Assembly (NCBI GenBank): GCA_033977485.1
Contig: CM066998.1
Coordinates: forward strand, 24,615,501 to 24,679,500
DNA: 64,000 bases
Direction: 5' to 3'
Origin: Hydrangea macrophylla
Lineage: Eukaryota > Streptophyta > Magnoliopsida > Cornales > Hydrangeaceae
Positions within the stretch are counted from its first letter, which is position 1. Every line of letters starts with the position of its first letter. Position numbers and translations under genes: made by a program. The notes under the pieces are model-generated. The model ran no database searches. It worked only from the letters and a program-made list of their open reading frames with translations, and had not been told where the DNA came from. Of this stretch, positions 55,116 through 64,000 are shown in pieces.

Positions 55116-55391
55116 TCTAATCATCCTAGCATGCCCAAATAAGTACCAAAAGCAAACATCTGATCAAAATTATACTACGAATGTTTCCGGGAAGCCAAAT
55201 GCATAAAATAAGGTTCTCCAAGTAACCAAGGTTCGCTGATAAATAAACTTCAATTATTACATAAGCAGGGATAAATGAAAACAAAAAAGTTTTTTCAGAA
55301 AGCAATCCCAAATATCAAAGACACTTGGAGGAAAGAAGAAGAATCAGTCAAGTCTAGTTTTATTTTGTGTCTTTTATTTCTTCAAAGGTCT
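55116..55391 (+). other. Non-coding stretch between post-pol repeats and antisense gene 2
   Basis: AT-rich sequence with no recognised motif or repeat. It would be the 3' flank of antisense gene 2. Confidence 0.5.
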
Positions 55392-56279
55392 CTAGAAATA
55401 GGCTCTTGCTCGAGTATTCCAGTCCCTGATGAAAGCAGCAATAGTAGTGGCTCTGACTCTGGAAGCAAAGACCCTCTCAGTAATCCCCCCGGGGACCTCT
55501 TGAACTCGCCCGTACTATCTGGCCAGTCGGCGAGGATGATAGAAAGAAGTCTCTCTCAGGCCCATCAACCACACTCTTTGGTAATCTCCGAGACTAGTGG
55601 ACACAGCATGAAGGCCCCAACACCTCATGATCCAGCAACTGTCGGCCTCAGATAAAGTACCCATCATGCCAACCCAAGTGGCAGCAGTGTAATAAGGATG
55701 AAGCACAGCCCTGCAGAAATAAACTGGCGACACATTACCTATCCATAACTGAAGGCGCTCATATAGCCAAGCCTGTAACACCAAAGGCACCCCAGAAAGA
55801 AGAAGCGTTCCTTTACTGAAAGCGCGATTCAAACCATTAAGGATTTCAGCCAGAACCATGGCCATAGGATTCTTGCTAAGTTTCAGCCCAAGGCACACGT
55901 GCACCAAGTCAATAGAAGCACCCGAGAACAGAAAATGCAAAGTCATGCACAATATCATAGCAGCCCCACGGGTAGCATCATATACACTAGGATTCCCAGG
56001 ACTAGCATACCGGGTGATGATGGAAGCAATGTCAAGAACCTCGCCATGGATTAGCCGGCGAGAAATAGTAGTGGAATAGTTCAGGTACTCAGCCAAGCCT
56101 CGAGGGGGACTGGGGGTATCAGTAGAAGGGAGAATCAGGTCAGAGTCAGAATCGAAGCCAAGGATAGCACAGAACTCCTCAAACAGGGGACATATCTCCA
56201 GGCCGTTGAAATTGAAGACGTGGTTCACCGGGTCCCAGTGGACAATAGCGGCACGCATGAACTTAGTGCTCAGAGCCAT
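55392..56279 (-). pseudogene. Antisense gene 2 of element C (254-aa open frame plus read-through)
   Basis: A minus-strand frame opens at 56279 (MALSTKFMRAAIVHWDP) and runs 254 codons to TAG at 55515-55517. The same frame then stays open for about 40 codons to 55392 (YGRVQEVPGG...), so the first TAG may be a recent mutation. A stretch VHWDPVNHVFNFNGLEICPL followed by FEEFCAILGF resembles the opening of uncharacterised plant proteins often linked to retroelements; I cannot name the family with certainty. A pyrimidine-rich TTCTTTCTTCTCTAG directly before the ATG looks like a splice acceptor, so the true start may be in an upstream exon. No transmembrane or envelope-like segment was seen. Gene 1 ends about 470 bases upstream on the same strand. 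Confidence 0.6.
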
Positions 56280-56748
56280 CTAGAGAAGAAAGAATAGCTC
56301 GGTCAGACCGTAGCTGAAGAGGTTGATCCGTCCACACCATCCGTGATGTTCAGCTAAACTGTGAGTTGAGCGGGATCATACAATGCCATATTTTCTGTCG
56401 CAGCTCTAGAAAAATTCAAAATTTTGCCAGCACCTCCCCATTTCATGGACTATCCCACCTGCAAGGCAAACACACTCACTATCACTAGGCTGCTCATCGC
56501 AATAACATCAACAATCACAGAATCACAATGCACAATCACCAACCAAAGCAAGCACACAACTGCGCCTTCAAATCGGAAACTATCCGGCTCGAAAGGCAAA
56601 ACATCATAATACGCTATCAAGGGTGATAAATCATCCTACACATCATCTTACACAAACATTGTCTTACACATTGTCCAAATAGTTACATTATTCAACCCAA
56701 TTGAAAACATAAAATGGAGATAAAACGAAAATCCCCGCTTAGGAGACC
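56280..56748 (-). other. Spacer between the two antisense genes
   Basis: A non-coding, A/C-rich (plus strand) interval with no repeat or domain recognised. It would hold the 3' end of antisense gene 1 and possibly the promoter or an upstream exon of gene 2. Confidence 0.5.
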
Positions 56749-58927
56749 TCAGTCTTCTTCTTCTTCATCCTCTGTCGGGCCGCCCAGAGTGTACGTCAGC
56801 GATGGTCTCCTCCTGCCACCTCTACACCTCGGTCCGGTCCTCCACAAGCCGGCACCGCCCCCACGATACTGCACACACAAATAAAAATAAAAGCAATCAG
56901 TAGAGAAATAACAAAAAGTATAAAAACAAAGTCGAGTCAAAAACTTACCAAGGACGCCATCTGACTAGTGGCGAACTGCCGCATACCATCCATCTGTCAA
57001 GGGAAAAATCAGGGTTAGGACCTTATAACCTTAAGGAGCGCAAAATTAGAGACATACCCAATGGTCTCGCGTGAGAACCAAAGACCGTAAGCTAGCCGCC
57101 AAGGCGTGGCCCTCCTCAGCATAACTCCAAGGGACGTTGAGGACGCCTACTGGCTGGGTAGGATACCCACATATGACCTGTGGCACCTCCATAACCTGGC
57201 AAGAGCCATCTACACCCAAAACATTAACTGTCCAATCCCAAGGAGGGATAGGATCAGAAACTAGGAGAACCTGTCTCCTGCACATCTCGCGAAGCTGTAG
57301 GCACAAAACAAGTTAGGGAAAAGATAAGTCAAAAACATAGGCAACGTATAGAGATAAAAACGTAAAAGAAACTCACCTCCAGGAGTGGGAAGTTGGGCAT
57401 CAGGAAGCGGCCACGGTAAGCCTCATAGCCTGTCTCAGAGAGAAAGTGATCCCAAACATCGGTACCAGCTAAAGTCGCCAGCAAAGCATCACCAGAAAGG
57501 TCATCAGCATCCATCACAGGAGGATCATGAGGGACGCGATACCTTGGACCGCCAACCACCTACCGAGAAACTCGCTCGCTAAGGAACCATTGCCTACCTA
57601 CGGTACTTTCCATCAGAAGACGGCAAGAGGAAAGGGGCCAAACCACCTGTATCTCCTTTGGGGCAGCATAGGCGATTCGCTCCCAAGGCGTCCAATCAAC
57701 ACTAGCAGCTGTCAGCCCAGATAAGAAGTTTCTGAGAAGAACGATCCGATGAGCCCCGCTCTTTACCCCGACAACATCCCTCCGCCATCTCAAGCCATGG
57801 GGGAACAAAGGCACAGGAGCCATGCCGTCCTCATCTTCACCCGACTCATCAGCAGGGGTAGGGGCCAGCATCTTCAAATACTCAAAGCTCCAGAGCTGTA
57901 CAGACAAAGGGAAAATTAAAAAAGTAAGAAGTACAGAAATCAAAAGGCCAACAGATAAAAGAGGTTACAGTACATACCTCCCAAGCTCGCCAGAATCCCC
58001 CCGTCGATTTGACATCACCTCGGGAAACTTCACCCATATGCTTATAAAGGTGGGCCAGGGCAACACCACCCCAATCATAAGAGATGATCTCACCAATGGT
58101 CGCAAGACAAGAAAGAAGCCTCATGCTCACCCGGTCATTCCGTGTCGCGAAGATCGAGCAACCAAGGACATACAGAAGAAATACCTTCAAAAGCTGAGAA
58201 TTATTCAGGTTGTGATTCCCTCTGCCATAAGTCCGGTAAAGCCAGCCACAAGGGAACCAGTGCCTCTCCAGATTAGGAGGAACAACCCCAATCAACATCT
58301 CGACAGCCTCGGGATCAATCTCATAGAAGTAGTCTAGAATTAGGCGTTTCCCGCCAACTCTCAAACCGGTGATCATGGAAAAATTAAAAGGCGTCATTGT
58401 CATCTCACCAAATGGCAGGTAGAAAGTATTGGTGGTGTCCCACCATCTCTCAGTAAGAGCGTAAAAATGTGCCAAATTGTTGCTACTCTTTGAAACTAGG
58501 TGGACAAAGCTGCCAAACCCGGCATCGTCTATCGTTCTATTGATGGCAGGTGAGAGTTGGGTGTACCACAGAAAAGCGTGCGCAAGGCTACCATGGCCCT
58601 TCAATATCACTTTCGACACCTGCGCATATCAAAAATGACAAAAAACAAGCACAAAATTACTATTCATGACCCAAAGTCCAACTTTACAATATCAATGTAC
58701 GAGCACAAAACAAGCTTCCAACAAACTCTAGGTGCACACTACAGTCCATATAACTAACACAATGCACAAGATAGTCCTAAACTGTCGAAAGTTTTACATA
58801 CCAGGCTCGCTAGATCAGCGGCCGAAAGATGACGTTAGGGGTCCCATAAAATCAAGTCCAGGGTTTGGCTCTCAGCTTTCATTCGTTCCTTGGCCTTCTT
58901 AGACGGTCTCCTCGAGCTCGAAGCCAT
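56749..58927 (-). pseudogene. Antisense gene 1 of element C: six-exon plant-mobile-domain gene
   Basis: Exons inferred on the minus strand: 58927-58802, 58619-57978, 57895-57377, 57294-57058, 56993-56949 and 56868-56749. All five introns have GT...AG ends (GTATGT, GTGAGT or GTAAGT donors; CAG acceptors) and all are phase 0. Exon lengths 126, 642, 519, 237, 45 and 120 add up to 563 codons. Exon 1 opens MASSSRRPSKKAKERMKAES, a basic, possibly nuclear-targeting start. Exon 2 carries LTERWWDTTNTFYLPFGEMT followed by MTPFNFSMITGL, the signature of the plant mobile domain (PF10536 type). Exon 6 ends in a Glu/Asp run. Two in-frame stops (58837-58835 in exon 1, 57562-57560 in exon 3) suggest this copy is dead. 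Function unknown; such antisense extra genes are known in Tat elements. Confidence 0.75.
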
Positions 58928-59376
58928 GGATCTACAAGAAAATGGAAGACTAAAACCAAACTTTCTTCTTGAAAAATGGAACAAACCAAAACACCAATCA
59001 AAATTCCAATCATGGGGAAAGATTACTCACCTGAGCGCGCACAAGCTGCATTTTGAAGAATTTTGGCTCCAAAAGCACCCTGAAATGGCCAAAAATGAGC
59101 TTAAAATGCTCAAAAACCTGAGATATACACACATGGAGTCCAGTCACCTAGTGTCACCGCAGCACTGGCCAACTGTCGTCGTGGTAATGGCCCGGTGCCA
59201 CAACGGTACTGCTCCCCGTGGGCCTCACTTTGCTCTGTTTCAGCCCATTTCAGCCTGTTCTGACCCGTTTTAGTTCGTTCGTGATCCTGTTTAGCCCCGG
59301 TGGCCCATTTTAGTCAAAATTTATGAGGTTTTATCCCCAGCAGATCCATTTTAACCCCAACAGATTCATTCAATCC
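58928..59376 (-). promoter_or_regulatory. Upstream region of antisense gene 1 with LTR-like GC block
   Basis: At 59150-59218 GTGTCACCGCAGCACTGGCC and following half-sites (GGCCCGGTGCC) closely match the GC-rich block of the 1.3-kb LTR unit. On the minus strand this lies about 220 bases upstream of the gene 1 ATG, with TGTGTATATC (about 59123-59132) between them as a weak TATA candidate. A promoter role is inferred from position. Confidence 0.5.
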
Positions 59377-59760
59377 CTTGAGGATAGAAATAGAAAGATA
59401 TCAGCTCTCGAAGGCCCGAATCGGCTTTTTAGACCGACCAATGTAAAGATTTAATCAATCGTGAGAGATTTAGAGATGGGTCCTGGTTCCCGACTAAGAA
59501 ATAGTTCAGAGAGATTCTTTGAGAATCGTACATCATTCCCTGAGGACAGAAACAGAAAGATACCAGCTCCCGAAGGCCCTGACCGGTCCTCTTAGATTGA
59601 GCACCAGAAGATTTGATCAACCGTGAGAAATTCAGATATGGGTCCTGGTTCCCGATCAAGAAAAGAGAGATTTTTCGAGAGTCCTACACCATCCCTTGAG
59701 GACAAATACGGAAGGATACTAGTTCCCACTATCCCCAGCAGAAAGTGGCAAAAGCCAAAC
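59377..59760 (+). repeat. Element C 3' UTR tandem repeat, about 155-162 bp
   Basis: Two and a half diverged copies begin at about 59377, 59539 and 59693. Each starts TCCCTTGAGGA(T/C)A, continues GAAAGATA(T/C)CAGCTC(T/C)CGAAGGCCC and ends with GATGGGTCCTGGTTCCCGA. The open frames across it are repeat by-products. Confidence 0.75.
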
Positions 59761-60253
59761 CGACTCCCGAAGATCGGTCATAAGGAACAACCAGAACATC
59801 GCCCGTATCAAGATTTTGAAGACGAGCACCATCGTTCACGACTCCCTGTCTCCTGATTATCATGAACTTTCTCATTTGTCCATTATCATAGATTTCGCAC
59901 TTATCAGTTATCACAAGATCCTTCGGTCGCCTTTGGTTATCATCCTCTAAAACCTTGCGTCTGATCCATTTCACTTACAAAGTGCACTTCCCGTAATTTA
60001 AGAAGTTTGCCCAAGACCCATAGTCTTCAACACCTTGGCATCCTTATCAGGATCAACCACTGCATTAGATTTAACACTAGCACAACATAAGTCCACTCGG
60101 GGTGGCACACACCCCACAGCACCAACTCATGCTAAGATCAGAACACTAAACATGATAGGACTCAGGACGCAATCCCATGCATTGCATATCATCCTCATAA
60201 CATAGCATTTCGCCTAACTTGTTGTGCATATGCGATTTGTTCCTTTATGCCCC
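59761..60253 (+). other. Element C 3' UTR, unique stretch
   Basis: No repeat, domain or motif was recognised between the 160-bp repeats and the conserved stem-loop. Confidence 0.5.
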
Positions 60254-60296
60254 GAACTACATCCTGGTCTAATTCTCCTTGGGATACGTAGGCAGT
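60254..60296 (+). promoter_or_regulatory. CTACGT-type stem-loop near the 3' LTR (element C)
   Basis: Reads GAACTACATCCTGGTCTAAT, TCTCC, TTGGGATACGTAGGCAG. It is somewhat decayed compared with A and B (CTACAT instead of CTACGT). It lies about 175 bases before the polypurine tract, followed as in A by AGAGCACGACCAG. Confidence 0.65.
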
Positions 60297-60455
60297 TTAC
60301 AAAGAGCACGACCAGTCCTGGCCCCAGCATCATGTTTTCTATCATTACATCCTTCACGATGCTTTTTTTTTCCTAAATCTATAGCCTCCAAAAAGACCTG
60401 TCTCTTTAAAGCTTTGGCACTCGCTTGCGACATGCGTTGCCTCGCAAGTTCATGC

Positions 60456-60470
60456 CAAAGAAGGACAAAC
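60456..60470 (+). promoter_or_regulatory. Polypurine tract of element C
   Basis: AAAGAAGGACAAAC directly precedes the 3' LTR start. It differs at two or three positions from AAAGAGGGGCAAAC of A and B. Confidence 0.75.
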
Positions 60471-63400
60471 TGTAGACACCCCATTTTGTCGGCTATCGGA
60501 TTTAGGAGACCCATAGCTTGGTGGTTCACAATGATCGTAAAAGACTTAAAAAGGACTCTTGGAAGTTAGTTCTATCTCTCAGAATGCTCAGAATGACCAA
60601 AATACCCCTGAAAGCCCGAACGCTTCCGGATTTGGACTAAATGTTCTGAAAATGCTCTACGTCATAAGAAAAACAATAAAATGAGTTCTAAAGAAAGACC
60701 GGAAGAAATCGTCGGCTCCCAGAGGTCCCGAAAGTTCCCAGAAAGTCCCCGTTCATCGATTTAACCAAGGTTTGACCAACTTTGACCAAGGTTTGACCAA
60801 CTTTGACCAAGTTTGACCGAAATCGTCCAAATTCGTTGAAAAGTTCTATGATCATTCTAGATCATGTGAGAAATATAAAAATGAGTTTTAAAAGAAAATC
60901 GAACGAAAACGTCAGCTCCTGGGAGCTCCCAGAGGTTTCCAGAACTTCCCGGGAATCCTAAGTTTGACCAGTTTGACCAAAAGTTTACTTTGAAACTAGA
61001 ATAATGTATCATATTTCAAACATTTTTCATGGATACTAGAGGTCGATAGCTTTCCAATGGTATATCGCACATAATTTTTGGATTTCAAACGAATTTATTA
61101 TGAATTTCCGAAGTCAAAAAAGGCGATCAAATCGGCTTTTATCGTGAATACCGCAAAACTTTTCAAAGTGACCTATCTTTGAACTATTTTTCATGTATAA
61201 TAGACTCCATTAAATTTCCAACGGTATATCACAACCTCAATTTGGAGTTCGTATGCATTTTTTGTGAATTTTGGACGAAATAGAGCATTTTCGTGAATAC
61301 CGGAACCTCTGGGGCCTAAAAAGGATTATCTGGACGAATGAGGAGCAGTGCTGCCACAACACTGGCCCACTGCCAGTGCAGCACAGGCCCAGTGCCGCTG
61401 CGGCACTTTCCTCCAGAATGGTATGTTTTTTTAATTTCTTGTGGGGGTTCATTTTGATTAATTGAAAACCAAAACGACGTAGTTCTATGTTCACAGATGT
61501 TTGGCACCAATGGGAGTACTTCTAAAACCCCAAAACCACCCTAAATTGGTCTATATAAGCCTCCCTTGACTTCTCATTTTGGGGGTGTCAAATGCAAGCT
61601 TTGAAAAGTTTTAGAGAGAAAGTTGTAGAGATAAGGTTAGAATAGAGAGAAAAGAAGCTTCCTTCTTTGATTTTCAAACAAGAAAGTGAGTTCTAAACTT
61701 TGTTTTTACTTCATTACTTCCATTTACTTCATATTCAATACACCCAACCACCATTTTAGTGAGCATGTAAGAGAGAGGAAGCTACTTCCATGTCCAATGT
61801 CACCACATATGAGTGAAACACCAAACTACAAGTCCAATACATCATGAATATCATCTATTGATTGCGATCTATTTGTTTGTTTATATTTGTTCATCTTCTC
61901 TCACCTCATTTTTTTTTTGTTTTTTCTTTATTTACTTACTAGTCTATCATCATCTAGATGATGACATGAAGTTGGGGGTGGGTGAATCCTTATGTATAGT
62001 AGCTCTTGACCTCAAAAACATATTTGATAGATGATGATTTCAACTTCAATACATTCCTATGTATTCATGAAGTTGTCTTTAAAATGTAAATAATACTTTC
62101 CAACAATCTTGGAGGTTCTTAATGATGAGTTTGATGTTGACATTTTAAGTGGTTATAATCTTTATTAAGTATTGAAATATGTCTTCAAAACCCCCATTTA
62201 AAAACCCCCTCTTAAACCCCTCATTTTGATTTCAAAAAATAAACTTTGTTTTCTCAAAACCTTCAAAACAGTGAGTCATTTAACTTCAAAGAATTATTTT
62301 GAGTTCAATACTCAATATATGAATGCAAGACCACTAGGAAAGTCTTTCTAACTCATTATAGAACATCCATGATTTTTGGCTTGACTTGGAAGCATTTGAA
62401 AGGGGTCTATTTTTGTTCAAACATTCATTCCAAACATTCTGCCTCTACTGTCACAGCAGCTAGGTTGACTTTCAACTTGTTTTACAGAAACCTTTTCCAA
62501 AACGAGTGGTCCCAACTTATTTTTTTCTTGAACTTCAATGTCTTAGGGAACGTTCTGTATAATATGGGCCTCTAGATCCTTTGTTTCCATTTTCTAAGAT
62601 TTTCTAACATTTCAGTCGACAGTACAGACTCTGTTTCTGAATAACCTCGATCTATTGTTTATATGATTTCTCTCAATCTGTGGTAGTTATTAAAGATTGG
62701 CTTTTTGGGTTATGTTCTAGACACAATAAATAAGATCTCCATAAAACATTATGCATTGAAAACATTCCTAACCCCTATTTTCAATTTCCGAAAGATCATG
62801 TTACTGTGCTATCCACTATTCACAGCAAGCATATTTTCACTTCCATCCTTTCATTTGATGCTTACATGTACTCCAAATTAGCTCATGTCTTAGGAAGTAG
62901 TTCATACTACATTTGTACATATCCCATGATTCATTCATTCATACACATTTTAGACTTCTAAGTCATTCTAGGAATCCATGAACATAAAACACACTACAAA
63001 TTTGGCACATTCTAGATACATACATTGCATCCGTGCAAAGATATGGGGTTTTGTAACTCCTAATCTAAGAAGATTATAAGGAATGATCATGATCACACGT
63101 TCATACTTCCCCTCGATCTAATCATCCTTTCTCATCCGTCCCGGGGATTAAGAGATCTTCTCTTCTCAAAGATTAACATGCATCATTCTAGTTTGCTAAG
63201 CATCCTTGTTTTCTTTGATTTATTTGTTTCAAGAACAATTCATGTCCCCTTAGATTAGGAAAACTTTATTACTTGATATGTGATTACACGATTTTTCCTA
63301 GGTTTGTTTTGTGTGATCTTTCACTTTGCATTGTGTGATACTTGGCTTAGATCTTATGAATGATATCTTATCTTTAGATCTTCCATTTCAAATTTTCTTA

Positions 63401-63721
63401 TGTGATGTAATATACTATCATAGTATTAATTGTCAAACCATACATAGTATAATACGATTATTTGGATGCTAATTCAGGCCCGTCGAAAGACGGGGCGAGT
63501 TGAGGGTGTTTTAGTCGCGACAAAGGCTCCTTCCTCTCTCGTACCAAAACCCCGAGCCAAGTTCTTTTGTTATGAAGGACCGGTGCCCTTTATCCATTTG
63601 GGTGAGTCAAAATTAGGTTTCTTGGTTCCTTAAAGACCAAGTGGCGACTCTGTATCTATTTTCAACAGACCATTTTCTTCCTTTGATCTAAAATCAAGTG
63701 GTGGAATCCCGCGTGTCCACA
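60471..63721 (+). mobile_element. Element C 3' LTR (3251 bp, single unit)
   Basis: It starts TGTAGACACCCCATTTTG and ends CCCGCGTGTCCACA. It consists of a 98-bp head (60471-60568), one 1320-bp unit (60569-61888) and an 1833-bp tail. The unit has W-boxes near 60768-60815, the GC block near 61345-61410 and a TATA box near 61553. It is the best available model of the LTR before array growth. Confidence 0.92.
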
Positions 63722-63726
63722 GCCTT
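63722..63726. repeat. Target site duplication GCCTT, right copy (element C)
   Basis: Identical to 6563-6567 and immediately after the 3' LTR end; the gag of element D continues beyond it. Confidence 0.9.
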
Positions 63727-64000
63727 TACCACTTTCTCCCATATGCGATTCTTGCTTGGCTCTAATGTGAAATACCAGGATAAAGCTGCCCCAGTCAAAG
63801 TTTGCTGGAACAGCATGGCCATCATTGCAGGACTCAGACCACTTGGCTGAAAGCCCCGATGCACATCCTCACGTGGTTTCTAGGGTTGCCAAAACCATCA
63901 AACTTATCTATCTCTGGTATCATGAAACCAACTGGCAGTTTTTCCCTAGTCCCCTCAAATAAACCTTCTAGCGCTAGTAGATAGCTGTCAACCCCGTTGG
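63722..64000 (-). pseudogene. gag: Element D gag, N-proximal part
   Basis: The minus-strand frames read LEGLFEGTREKLPVGFMIPE, FDGFGNPRNHVRMCIGAF, then after a one-base frameshift PAMMAMLFQQTLTGAALSW and NRIWEKVVKA. These align with the gag core of C at 48382-48630. The frame continues at 6567 on the other side of C. The window ends inside the gene. Confidence 0.85.

Larger units (their letters stand above)
6568..63721 (+). mobile_element. Element C: Tat/Ogre-like LTR retrotransposon with a hugely expanded 5' LTR
   Basis: The element is bounded by TG...CA LTR ends and the GCCTT duplication, in D's gag. It consists of a 5' LTR (6568-46622, including the 14.6-kb insertion B), an interior of 13,848 bp (46623-60470), and a 3' LTR (60471-63721). 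The order gag-protease-RT-RNase H-archaeal RNase H-integrase identifies Ty3/gypsy, Tat type. Stops and frameshifts in gag and pol show it is defective. By eye, its U5 regions differ at about 3-4% of sites, more than the LTRs of the inserted B, consistent with C being older. Confidence 0.92.

Noticed and set aside
55392..58927. Envelope-like gene
   Set aside because: The post-pol genes are antisense, have no signal peptide or clear transmembrane anchor, and one carries a plant mobile domain.

Overview
The window looks like a purely repetitive stretch of a flowering-plant nuclear genome, probably a eudicot. It is AT-rich, eukaryotic-type introns and TATA boxes are visible, and every recognisable coding piece belongs to Ty3/gypsy LTR retrotransposons of the Tat/Ogre type. 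The lineage call rests on an Arg-tRNA-type primer site, a second archaeal-type RNase H between the gypsy RNase H and integrase, antisense extra genes after integrase, and tandem repeats in the 3' UTR. I found no host gene, rRNA gene, complete tRNA gene or CRISPR array.

Four retrotransposons are nested. Element D (minus strand) is the oldest host copy. Its gag start is at 63722-64000 and its gag/linker/pre-RT part at 4741-6567. Element A (plus strand, only its 3' end in view, 1-4740) cuts D in pol. Element C (plus strand, 6568-63721) sits in D's gag and is flanked by the 5-bp duplication GCCTT (6563-6567 and 63722-63726). Element B (minus strand, 27309-41883) sits inside C's 5' LTR and is flanked by the duplication CTTCC (27304-27308 and 41884-41888).

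The most unusual object is C's 5' LTR (6568-46622). C's 3' LTR (60471-63721, 3251 bp) carries one copy of a 1.3-kb segment. The 5' LTR carries 18 tandem copies (23.5 kb without B). The core of this array is about four copies of a 3913-bp, three-unit higher-order repeat that are almost identical by eye. Each unit carries a TATA box, about seven W-box cores and a GC-rich dyad cluster, so the array multiplies a promoter. It behaves like a satellite being born inside a single LTR.

C's interior (46623-60470) runs primer site, leader with 51-bp repeats, gag, protease, linker, reverse transcriptase, gypsy RNase H, archaeal-type RNase H, integrase, a post-pol region with conserved hairpins, two antisense genes (one a six-exon plant-mobile-domain gene with GT-AG phase-0 introns), 3' UTR repeats, polypurine tract and 3' LTR. 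Stops, frameshifts and a Glu-to-Lys change at the integrase catalytic site make C non-autonomous now. B is a young deletion derivative (LTRs about 1.1-1.2% different by hand count). It has only a shortened gag and no pol, a primer site that retains the whole 3' half of a tRNA-Arg-like molecule, and a long 3' UTR made almost entirely of small hairpin repeats. A has the same 3' UTR plan with a different satellite.
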